Shown here: one piece after another, positions 28,436-35,990 of the stretch
How positions within the stretch are numbered: the first letter of the stretch is position 1
Layout: each line of letters begins with the position of its first letter
DNA from: Myroides sp. 1354
GTDB lineage: Bacteria > Bacteroidota > Bacteroidia > Flavobacteriales > Flavobacteriaceae
Direction of reading: 5' to 3'
Length of the DNA: 64,000 bases
NCBI RefSeq assembly: GCF_030324495.1
Contig: NZ_JACAGN010000002.1
Span: forward strand, 62,001-126,000
Notes under the pieces: model-generated
What the model saw: the letters and a program-made list of their open reading frames with translations, nothing else
Told to the model about the DNA's origin: nothing
The model's database searches: none
Program-made: the position numbers and the translations under genes

Positions 28436-30571
28436 TTATAAATTATTGAGTTGATTTGACTTCTTATCGGAACTAATAGTCCACATAAAACCAATATAAA
28501 TAAATCGCTTTGCAGATGCCTGAATTAAATCTGGACGCTCTCCTTGGGCATTGAATTGATAAGCGTAAGTAGGATTGCGTCCTAAAAGATTATCCACAGA
28601 CACAAACAGTATCTTTTGCGCCTGAAGTACATAAGCCCAACTCATGCTTACATTGTGTATTGGACTACTTTTATAACGTGCGGTATCATGCTCCGTTTTT
28701 TCATAAAAAAGACGAGGTGAACTATAGTTATAGGTCATACTAAGCTGAGATTTCCATGCATCTACCCAATATTTAGTTACAATAGCCATATTGTGTTTGA
28801 CCACATAGGAAGGTTGTACCTCATTCCATTGTTTCATTTCTTTTCTCTTCGTGTCCAAATACGTATAGGTAATCCAATAATTGAAATTCTTAAATGTGGT
28901 ATTGTCTTTCCAAAAAAGATCAAGTCCTTTTACATAACCGGTACCCTCTTGGGTATAGGGAGTCTTTCCGGTATTAGAGGACAATAACAGCTTATCGTAT
29001 TCCTTATAAAAAACCTCTGCCCTCAACATTCGTTTTCTTACTATATAAGTGTAATTTAGAATATAGTGATGGGCTCGCATCCAATCTTCTTGTTGACTAT
29101 AACGCCCTTGTTCTAAATTCAAGGTTTGATGAAATATCCCATAAGAAAAAGAAATTTGTTGTTTCGAATTGATCTGATAAGTCAATAAGCTCCGTGGCTC
29201 CAATACTGCATTAGCTATTGTGGATGACTTATTCATTCGCACACCAGCTCTCCATGTTAAATCAGGAGTGACACGCCATTGATTTTCAAAAAAAAGAGCA
29301 AATTGATTGGCTTTAGCCTGTTGATGTTGCTCATACTTTTCCCTTGCTTGAACTAAGTCAACTTGTGCCAACTGCACCTCAACTCCTCCAAAAGATTGCA
29401 AAATCCCACTCCATTGATAGGATAGTTTTATTTTTTGATTCAAACTCCAATATTCCCGATTGAGGGTTTGATTATTTTGTTCTCCTTTGTATTTCAAATA
29501 CCCTATTCCAGTTCCTATATCTATGCGCATAAAGGGTGTCATTTTTTTGAAATACAAACTATTTACTTCTAAAGTATTGGTTCGCAAAGAAAGCGTATCC
29601 ACGCGATAACTGGGTTTCACCTCTTGTTCATACGCCATTGTCGTATAATCTGCTGCCGCATAAAGTACATATCCCCCTTTATTTACTTCTCGTTTATAGA
29701 CTACTTCACCTGAACTTGTTGAAAATGGTTTTTTAGTGCGATAACGCTGTTTGACCACAGCCGTATAAGCCCCTAAATTCAGGTAGTTTAAATGATAGGA
29801 TAACGAGTTTTTATTCCATTGACGTGTTTCACCAAAACTCATTCCGACGGTTGATATCGATGCATCTTTACGAGTAGGATCTATATCTTCTGCTATATCA
29901 AGCTGCAAAATTCCAGACAAAGCATCACCGAATTCTGCACTATATCCTCCTGCTGAAAAAGACATCCCTTTAAAAAGAAAAGGGTTAAATTTTGAACGAA
30001 CTGGCATATTACCAACCGCAGCGGTATAAGGTTGAGTCACGCGATTACCGTTAACATATATGCCGCTCTCATCTGCCTTTCCTCCTCGAATCAATAACCT
30101 TCCATCCTCTCCATTAACTTGAGCACCAGGCATTGTACTCAATGCTCCTATAATATTACCTGGACTTCCCGCTGTACTTACAACATCCATAGCAGTAAAA
30201 GTCAAAGATTCATTCTGACGTCTATTTTTTACTCCATTTGCTTGAATTACAATTTCCTTCAATGACTCTTCACCTTCTTGCATTACAAACTGATGAACAA
30301 CAGTAGATTTGACAACAATGGGTACTGTAAGAGTCAGATAATTGGGGTGTTTAAATTTTAAAACTCCCGTTACCAAACTGTCTTCAACCTCAAATGAAAA
30401 ATAACCTTGTGCATCAGATAATGCTCCTTCAAAGCTTCCTTCAAGGTAAACATTAACCTGCTCTATCGGTTTATTCTTTTTGTTGAGCACAATTCCCGAT
30501 AGGCGTACATGTTGCGCTTGTAAAGTAAACCATCCCAATGTTAGCAACAAACCAAACAGTGTTTTAATCAT
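28436..30571 (-). CDS. TonB-dependent receptor with carboxypeptidase-like domain
   Basis: This 711-residue outer-membrane receptor has a signal peptide (MIKTLFGLLLTLGWFTLQAQ) and a regulatory-like beta domain (VRLSGIVLNKKNKPIEQVNV) at residues ~20-100. A plug domain (IGALSTMPGAQVNGEDGRLL, GKADESGIYVNGNRV) is followed by a beta-barrel. It is smaller than SusC receptors and has no SusD partner, so it resembles siderophore-, metal- or vitamin-type receptors of Bacteroidota. The C-terminus does not end in the usual aromatic residue (KKSNQLNNL), an oddity. It is the first gene of a four-gene operon with a clear promoter upstream. The ligand is not predictable. Confidence 0.88.
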   Translation of the reverse strand: MIKTLFGLLLTLGWFTLQAQHVRLSGIVLNKKNKPIEQVNVYLEGSFEGALSDAQGYFSFEVEDSLVTGVLKFKHPNYLTLTVPIVVKSTVVHQFVMQEGEESLKEIVIQANGVKNRRQNESLTFTAMDVVSTAGSPGNIIGALSTMPGAQVNGEDGRLLIRGGKADESGIYVNGNRVTQPYTAAVGNMPVRSKFNPFLFKGMSFSAGGYSAEFGDALSGILQLDIAEDIDPTRKDASISTVGMSFGETRQWNKNSLSYHLNYLNLGAYTAVVKQRYRTKKPFSTSSGEVVYKREVNKGGYVLYAAADYTTMAYEQEVKPSYRVDTLSLRTNTLEVNSLYFKKMTPFMRIDIGTGIGYLKYKGEQNNQTLNREYWSLNQKIKLSYQWSGILQSFGGVEVQLAQVDLVQAREKYEQHQQAKANQFALFFENQWRVTPDLTWRAGVRMNKSSTIANAVLEPRSLLTYQINSKQQISFSYGIFHQTLNLEQGRYSQQEDWMRAHHYILNYTYIVRKRMLRAEVFYKEYDKLLLSSNTGKTPYTQEGTGYVKGLDLFWKDNTTFKNFNYWITYTYLDTKRKEMKQWNEVQPSYVVKHNMAIVTKYWVDAWKSQLSMTYNYSSPRLFYEKTEHDTARYKSSPIHNVSMSWAYVLQAQKILFVSVDNLLGRNPTYAYQFNAQGERPDLIQASAKRFIYIGFMWTISSDKKSNQLNNL

Positions 30572-30592
30572 CTTTTATTTTGAATTAGAATC

Positions 30593-30623
30593 CAAACATA
30601 GTTTAGGATTTTGACTACATCAA
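30593..30623 (-). promoter_or_regulatory. Promoter of the TonB receptor-kinase operon
   Basis: On the minus strand TTG (30621-30623), a 20-bp spacer and TATGTTTG (30593-30600) match the Bacteroidota consensus fully. It lies 21 bp upstream of the receptor ATG. Confidence 0.75.
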
Positions 30624-30768
30624 AAAGGAGTGTGTGAATGGTAAATTTCCATGCGCGAATGGTAAAATAACAGACATCTACCATCTATATGGTATTTTAC
30701 TTTTCTGATAGGGTAAAAACAAGTCACGCTTTTTATTTTTACCTTTAATTCTATATAAACAATTGTCT

Positions 30769-31932
30769 ATGAAAAAAATACTCAATAACACTATTTTTCG
30801 CTTATTACTTGGTGTAATTATCGGTCTTTTTATAGGTAGATATCTAAATGATACCCTTTTACAAATCATTCTATCTACACGTCATATTTTAGGTCAGCTC
30901 ATTCTGTTCTTAGTTCCTTTAATCATTTTGGGTTTTGTGGTTTCTTCTATTACCAAACTCAACAAAGATTCGGTTAAGATTATTAGTTTCTCCGTATTAA
31001 TTGCTTATTTATCGAGCATTGGTGCTGGTTTTTTTAGCTCGACTTTAGGATATGAATTAATACCTAGACTAGAGATTTCAAATTCAGCCAATAACTTAAA
31101 AGAAATACCCGAAATGTTATTTAAGTTAGATATACCGCCTGTCTTCGGTGTTATGACAGCACTTACTTTAGCATTGATGATTGGCATTGGAATATTGTGG
31201 ACAGATGCAAAACCTTTAGAAAAAGCCTTTGATCAATTTAAAGATATTGTCTTACTATTGGTCAATCGCGTATTGATTCCCATCCTTCCTTTTTACATCA
31301 TGAGTAATTTTGCGTTATTGAGTTATGAAGGATCAATCCAATCGCAACTACCGGTATTCTTAACGGTTATTTTAATCGTCATTGTAGCCCACTTTGTTTG
31401 GCTAGCGGTATTGTATACAATTGCGGGAATTTACAGCAAAAAGAATCCATGGGAAGTTTTAAAACACTATGGCCCTGCTTATTTAACAGCAGTTGGAACC
31501 ATGTCTTCTGCTGCTACTTTAGGTGTAGCACTTCATTCGGCTCACAAAAGCAAGGTACTCAACCCTTCCATTACCAATTTTACAATCCCCTTTTTCTCGA
31601 ATATTCACTTGTGCGGTTCGGTACTAACGGAAGTGTTTTTTGTCATGACGGTTTCACAAGTTCTTTATGGTTCTTTACCAGATCTTGGAACACTAATTAT
31701 CTTTGTATTGCTACTGGGAATTTTTGCTGTTGGCGCTCCTGGGGTGCCAGGAGGAACCGTAATGGCTTCTTTGGGGATTATAACCTCGGTGCTTGGTTTT
31801 GACGATGCGGGAATTGCATTAACGTTGACCATATTTGCTTTACAAGACAGTTTCGGCACAGCGTGTAATATTACCGGTGATGGAGCTTTAAGCTTAATGG
31901 TCACGAGATTTAATGAAAATACAATCAAGTAG
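30769..31932 (+). CDS. Dicarboxylate/amino acid:cation symporter (DAACS family)
   Basis: This 387-residue inner-membrane transporter of the SLC1/GltP fold (sodium:dicarboxylate symporter family) imports dicarboxylates or acidic or neutral amino acids with Na+ or H+. It has about eight hydrophobic helices. The serine-rich re-entrant loop (TMSSAATLGVALHSA), the second loop (GVPGGTVMASLGI) and the substrate/cation helix (DSFGTACNITGDGALSLM) are present. The start is the ATG of MKKILNNTIF; an in-frame TTG two codons upstream is unlikely. It is transcribed alone on the plus strand, divergent from the TonB receptor operon. The last codons (AAG TAG) already belong to the first unit of a tandem repeat that follows the gene. 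The substrate cannot be fixed from sequence. Confidence 0.9.
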   Translation: MKKILNNTIFRLLLGVIIGLFIGRYLNDTLLQIILSTRHILGQLILFLVPLIILGFVVSSITKLNKDSVKIISFSVLIAYLSSIGAGFFSSTLGYELIPRLEISNSANNLKEIPEMLFKLDIPPVFGVMTALTLALMIGIGILWTDAKPLEKAFDQFKDIVLLLVNRVLIPILPFYIMSNFALLSYEGSIQSQLPVFLTVILIVIVAHFVWLAVLYTIAGIYSKKNPWEVLKHYGPAYLTAVGTMSSAATLGVALHSAHKSKVLNPSITNFTIPFFSNIHLCGSVLTEVFFVMTVSQVLYGSLPDLGTLIIFVLLLGIFAVGAPGVPGGTVMASLGIITSVLGFDDAGIALTLTIFALQDSFGTACNITGDGALSLMVTRFNENTIK

Positions 31933-32186
31933 AGGCAGATGGCAATCTGCCTGATGACCTGTCATTTTTTTTATTAGAAAGAGAAATTGAAAAAAGTAGA
32001 AGCAGATGGCAATCTGCCTGATGACCTGTCATTTTTTTTATAAGAAAGAGAAATTGAAAAAAGTAGAAACAGATGGCAATCTGCCTGATGACTTGTCATT
32101 TTTTTTATAAGAAAGAGAAATTGAAAAAAGTAGAAACAGATGGCAATCTGCCTGATGACCTGTCATTTCTTTATAAGAAATAGAAA
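31927..32186 (+). repeat. Four tandem 67-bp terminator-like repeats
   Basis: Units begin at 31927, 31994, 32061 and 32128 with a period of exactly 67 bp; the fourth is shortened and diverged at its end. Each unit holds a palindrome around GCAGATGGCAATCTGC (8-bp stem in unit 1), then ATGACctGTCAT and a T run (8 T in units 1-3). Differences between units are a few single bases. Unit 1 includes the stop codon of the symporter gene. The array looks like a duplicated intrinsic terminator, prone to copy-number change. Confidence 0.95.
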
Positions 32187-32190
32187 AAAT

Positions 32191-32225
32191 AAAAAGGTCA
32201 GCCTTTATTGGGCTGACCTTTTTTT
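32191..32225. terminator. Bidirectional terminator after symporter and acyl-CoA dehydrogenase
   Basis: AAAAGGTCAGCC and GGCTGACCTTTT form a perfect stem with a 7-nt loop, flanked by A and T runs, so it works on both strands. It separates the plus-strand symporter/repeat array from the minus-strand acyl-CoA dehydrogenase gene. Confidence 0.92.
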
Positions 32226-32243
32226 AGATTTATCGTTAAGAAA

Positions 32244-33386
32244 CTATTCTTTTAAGATGTTTCTCGAAATAACTAATTTTTGAATTTCTGTTGTTCCTTC
32301 TCCGATTGTACACAATTTTGAGTCACGGAAGAATTTCTCAACTGGAAAATCTTTGGTATATCCGTATCCACCGTGGATTTGGATTGCATCAGTAGAAACC
32401 TTTACACAAACTTCAGAAGCGTACATTTTAGCCATTGCTCCTAATTTAGTCATGGGTTTATTGTTGTTTTTCAAGAAAGCTGCTTTGTGTAACAACAATT
32501 CAGATGCTTCGATTTCTGTAGCCATATCTGCTAATTTAAATCCGATTGCTTGGAAATCACTGATTGGTTTTCCAAACTGCACTCTTTCTTTTGAGTATTT
32601 CAATGCTGCTTCATAAGCTCCTTTAGCAATTCCTAAAGATAAAGCTCCAATGGAGATACGACCACCATCCAATACTTTCATTGCTTGGATAAATCCTTCT
32701 CCTACTTCACCTAAACGGTTTGCATCTGAAACGCGACAGTTATCAAAGATTAACTCTGCTGTTTCTGAAGCGCGCATTCCCAATTTATTTTCTTTTCTAC
32801 CACTTGAGAATCCTGGTGTCCCTTTTTCGATAACGAAAGCTGTCATACCACGTGAATCTCCTTTTTCTCCTGTACGAGCAATTACAACGGCTACATTTCC
32901 AGAAATTGCATGTGTAATAAAGTTTTTCGCTCCATTTAACACCCAATAATCTCCATCTTTTACCGCTGTTGTATTCATTCCTCCAGCATCAGATCCTGTG
33001 TTGTGTTCTGTTAATCCCCAAGCACCGATCCACTCTGCTGTAGCTAATTTTGGCAACCATTTTTTCTTTTGCTCTTCATTACCAAATGTCAAAATGTGAT
33101 TTGTACATAGTGAATTATGAGCTGCAACAGATAAACCAATGGACGAATCTACTTTTGATATTTCTTCTACAATTGTAATATATTCATGATAGTTCAGTCC
33201 TGATCCTCCGTATTCTTCTGGAACAAGCACTCCCATATATCCCATTTCTCCTAATTTCTTAAATAAATCAACTGGAAAAATTTGTGCTTCATCCCATTCC
33301 ATAATATAGGGGCGAATATTTTGTTCTGCAAAATCTCTAATAGACTCAGCAATCATTGCTTGAGTTTCATTGTATTCAAAATTCAT
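32244..33386 (-). CDS. Acyl-CoA dehydrogenase
   Basis: This flavoenzyme makes trans-2-enoyl-CoA in fatty or branched acid oxidation, passing electrons to ETF. All regions of the family are present in 380 residues: the N-terminal helical domain, the FAD-binding [18 protein letters not shown] and [13 protein letters not shown], and the C-terminal [20 protein letters not shown]. The catalytic base is Glu363 (IGEGTTEIQ), the position used by short- and medium-chain enzymes. The chain-length preference is not determined; a short-chain (butyryl-type) enzyme is the best guess. It starts 11 bp after the HhH protein gene and ends at a bidirectional terminator. Confidence 0.93.
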   Translation of the reverse strand: MNFEYNETQAMIAESIRDFAEQNIRPYIMEWDEAQIFPVDLFKKLGEMGYMGVLVPEEYGGSGLNYHEYITIVEEISKVDSSIGLSVAAHNSLCTNHILTFGNEEQKKKWLPKLATAEWIGAWGLTEHNTGSDAGGMNTTAVKDGDYWVLNGAKNFITHAISGNVAVVIARTGEKGDSRGMTAFVIEKGTPGFSSGRKENKLGMRASETAELIFDNCRVSDANRLGEVGEGFIQAMKVLDGGRISIGALSLGIAKGAYEAALKYSKERVQFGKPISDFQAIGFKLADMATEIEASELLLHKAAFLKNNNKPMTKLGAMAKMYASEVCVKVSTDAIQIHGGYGYTKDFPVEKFFRDSKLCTIGEGTTEIQKLVISRNILKE

Positions 33387-33397
33387 GGTTGTTTAAT

Positions 33398-34300
33398 TTA
33401 ATTCCTAATTTCCAAATATAAACTAATTATGTGAATCTTGTCAAGTGGAATTTTTTCAATTTCTCTTAATTGTTCTTTATTAACGAAATCTCCGTGTAAA
33501 CTTCTGTATTTAACAAGCTCCCTTGCGAGATAATAATTCAAATAAGGTATATTTTTCAAATCATCAATCCCCGCATTGTTCAAGTCAATTTGATTTACTT
33601 TCAAGGGGGTAAGAACCGCATATTGCTTTAAGAGCGAAGCTATTACTTCTTCAGACAAGCCATACACAAACTTCACTTGATCGATGTGAACATAACCTCC
33701 CCACTTGTTTCGATCATCTAAAATGCGTTTGGATAATACGGGACCAATTCCATAAATTTCTTGTAGAGATTCAGCGGTTGCGAGATTAATATCTCGCACA
33801 GCCTTCGCTTGTGTATTCTCCGAAGACAGAGTTAACTTGGACTGTGAATACCGCTGTTTTTCTGCTCTCTGGGGTCGACTTGCAAATACAAAATAAACAC
33901 TATACTTCTCCATCCATTCGTCGGAAACAGCTGTAACTTGTTGAAATTCTCGATTGGAATTAACATACTGATTCATGGCTCGATAAGCGAGTAAGCGGTC
34001 TATTTCTTCTGGTGTTAATTCGAGAAGATAACCTTTGTAATCGGTAAGGTAGTTTGGATTGAACGGATAAATTGTATCCTTTTTTGAAGCATTCAACAAG
34101 CGCAAACGATCAATTTCAATTTGGATGCGTTGCTGTTCCTCTACACCTATGGCATATTCCTTTCTAGTAATGGGTTGACGGTGATAATATAGATACAGCG
34201 TCCCTTGCAACAAAAAAACAACAACTAAGAAAGCTATAAAACCGCGTTTTTGGGATTGGGTATAGTAATACCAGTGATAAAAGTGTTTCTTCCAATTCAT
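33398..34300 (-). CDS. Membrane-anchored helix-hairpin-helix protein
   Basis: Start chosen at MNWKKHFYHWYY (300 residues); five more codons upstream are possible. One transmembrane helix (GFIAFLVVVFLLQGTLYLYY) anchors a large external or periplasmic part. The C-terminal half carries ComEA-like helix-hairpin-helix units. One is INLATAESLQEIYGIGPVLS followed by KRILDDRNKWGGY. Another is IDLNNAGIDDLKNIPYLNYY followed by LARELVKYRSLHGDF. HhH units bind DNA backbone non-specifically in ComEA, but many Bacteroidota proteins of this type have unknown function. It is between the PspC-like gene and the acyl-CoA dehydrogenase gene in one probable transcription unit. A role in DNA uptake or repair is only inference. 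Confidence 0.85.
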   Translation of the reverse strand: MNWKKHFYHWYYYTQSQKRGFIAFLVVVFLLQGTLYLYYHRQPITRKEYAIGVEEQQRIQIEIDRLRLLNASKKDTIYPFNPNYLTDYKGYLLELTPEEIDRLLAYRAMNQYVNSNREFQQVTAVSDEWMEKYSVYFVFASRPQRAEKQRYSQSKLTLSSENTQAKAVRDINLATAESLQEIYGIGPVLSKRILDDRNKWGGYVHIDQVKFVYGLSEEVIASLLKQYAVLTPLKVNQIDLNNAGIDDLKNIPYLNYYLARELVKYRSLHGDFVNKEQLREIEKIPLDKIHIISLYLEIRN

Positions 34301-34353
34301 ACAACATGTAAACAAGTGTATTACGTTACAAAGATTGGATGTACTTCACTCGC

Positions 34354-34575
34354 TTATAAATCAAAAACCGAACTGCGTTTAGTGTAGACTAAATCTTTTA
34401 ATCGCACAACAAAAGCCAAAGTTAAGTAAAGAGCAAAAGCCAGCCCTAAAGTAAAAAAAGAGAGATAAATAAAAAAAAGGCGAATATTCGTTACGCGAAT
34501 TCCCAAGCGATCTCCTAAACGAGTAGAAACTTTGAATCCGTGCTTCTCTAAAAAATAACGCAAATTGTTTATCAT
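34354..34575 (-). CDS. Small PspC-like membrane protein
   Basis: This 73-residue protein has a basic N-terminal part (MINNLRYFLEKHGFKVSTRL, GDRLGIRVTNIRLFFIYLSF) and one membrane helix (FFTLGLAFALYLTLAFVV). The arrangement resembles PspC-domain proteins, in which a short cytoplasmic N-terminus precedes a membrane helix. PspC proteins are membrane-stress sensors in proteobacteria, but short versions like this are common and uncharacterised in Flavobacteriia. It starts 27 bp after the DUF2851 gene, in the same direction. An overlapping frame of equal length in another phase is a shadow. Confidence 0.75.
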   Translation of the reverse strand: MINNLRYFLEKHGFKVSTRLGDRLGIRVTNIRLFFIYLSFFTLGLAFALYLTLAFVVRLKDLVYTKRSSVFDL

Positions 34576-34602
34576 CTTCTAATTCTTTGTAGTAATACAA
34601 AT

Positions 34603-35892
34603 TTAGTTCTTTTTATTTAAAATTGCCAAACCAACGGCACAAGACAAACATTTATTCCTGACACAATATTTTTTATTCAATTGAATGATTGCTTGGGAGT
34701 CAAACGCATGTTCTAACAGCACCTCTTCTTTTTGAAACAAAGCCGTAATTGCATTGGATTCCACTTGGAGCTTGGTACTCATTTCGACAATGCGATCCAT
34801 CTCATCAAAACTTCCTTTGTGCTTAGCGAATACATATTGAATGGGTATAATCGTATTTAATAACAACAGCTCTTGAAAAGCATTCGACAATTTTTTTGAA
34901 CTGCGTTTTCCTTCCTTTCCAAACGTATAATGCACCTGCCAATACTCGCTGACATCGGCTTGGAGTATTTGCTTTAAATCGACAACATCTTGTAGTTGAA
35001 GCAAAGTTGCAAACCTGTATTTTTGATGGTAAAACCACCAGGCCAATTGAGCCAATCGAATGGTAGGGAAATTAATTGGACGAAGTTTAAAGAAATGCAA
35101 TTCTTGAACCTTGCGTTCTTGTAATTGATATTTGTGCTGATACAATTGCCATCGTTGGACTAAATCCCAATAATAACGATCGAGTAGTTCTGATTGTTCT
35201 GCATTGAGGAACCCCGCCATTCCAAAAAGTAAGGCTTCTATATTGGATAATTCTCCTCCCTCTTTTAATAAAATCTGAATTGGCAATGCTTTTGCAAGAG
35301 AAAAAAAAACCTCTCCATTGATATTCAACCCAAAACTTTTCGCTAACATACACCACAAGACTTGATTCCAATCTCCCTTTGTTTCTTCCAAAAACAATTG
35401 AACTTGGATGGCTTTGTCTTCTAAGCGTTCCACGTATAAAGTCTCCTTCCACTTGTACCAGCCAATAGGAGATAAACTATCTTTTAAAAGCGTTTGACAG
35501 TTAATAGTTGATTTGGGTGCGAATAACCGTTGTGTTTGCGTCAATACATCAGGTTGTATGTAGGGAGACACAACCAAAGTAGGAATTTCTACTCCTTGGG
35601 AATTAAACACGGGCGTATCATATTCCCAAACAACGTGTAAGATCACATTATCATATCGAACATCTCGTTCATGATGATGCCGATACCAATCCGAGGATTG
35701 GAGGTGTACCTCAATATTTCCCGCCCATACTTGTCCATCAATGGACACTTGCGCATTAAAAAAATCAGGTCCCGCTAAAGTGGACCATTGCCCTGGATGA
35801 AGAACTTTAATTTCTTGCTTCTGTTCCGTTTGCAAAAACGGTGTAACAAATAACTGCTTCTCCCAAACATATTGAACAAAAGCTTCTTTCAT
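34603..35892 (-). CDS. DUF2851 family protein
   Basis: This 429-residue cytoplasmic protein belongs to DUF2851, a family mainly found in Bacteroidota and without known activity. Strong conserved blocks are clustered at the N-terminus: HPGQWSTLAGPDFFNAQVSI, then GNIEVHLQSSDWYRHHHERD and NVILHVVWEYD. These contain several His and Asp residues that could form a metal site; the pattern is suggestive of a nuclease-like core, but that is inference. The C-terminus has a Cys cluster (CVRNKCLSCAVG). It heads a unit with the PspC-like, HhH and acyl-CoA dehydrogenase genes. Confidence 0.87.
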   Translation of the reverse strand: MKEAFVQYVWEKQLFVTPFLQTEQKQEIKVLHPGQWSTLAGPDFFNAQVSIDGQVWAGNIEVHLQSSDWYRHHHERDVRYDNVILHVVWEYDTPVFNSQGVEIPTLVVSPYIQPDVLTQTQRLFAPKSTINCQTLLKDSLSPIGWYKWKETLYVERLEDKAIQVQLFLEETKGDWNQVLWCMLAKSFGLNINGEVFFSLAKALPIQILLKEGGELSNIEALLFGMAGFLNAEQSELLDRYYWDLVQRWQLYQHKYQLQERKVQELHFFKLRPINFPTIRLAQLAWWFYHQKYRFATLLQLQDVVDLKQILQADVSEYWQVHYTFGKEGKRSSKKLSNAFQELLLLNTIIPIQYVFAKHKGSFDEMDRIVEMSTKLQVESNAITALFQKEEVLLEHAFDSQAIIQLNKKYCVRNKCLSCAVGLAILNKKN

Positions 35893-35954
35893 AATCTCAT
35901 TTTATTGGTCTGTCAAGAACAACAACAAAAATCTAACCAAAGAACAATTTGCAT

Positions 35955-35982
35955 AAAAAAAGGTTGATCTTTCGATCAACCT
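35955..35982 (-). terminator. Terminator of the putative porin gene
   Basis: AGGTTGATC and GATCAACCT form a perfect 9-bp stem with a GAAA loop on the minus strand, followed by six or more T. It lies 9 bp past the porin stop codon. Confidence 0.9.
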
Positions 35983-35990
35983 GCTATTAC

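Noticed and set aside
30678..30869. Minus-strand 63-codon frame upstream of the symporter
   Set aside because: It runs antisense into the symporter start and has no start context, domain or terminator.
31927..32186. CRISPR array
   Set aside because: The repeats are contiguous 67-bp units without variable spacers, so it is a tandem repeat and not a CRISPR.
34379..34600. Second 73-codon frame overlapping the PspC-like gene
   Set aside because: Same strand but a different phase; its composition is erratic, whereas the other frame has a clear basic segment and membrane helix.
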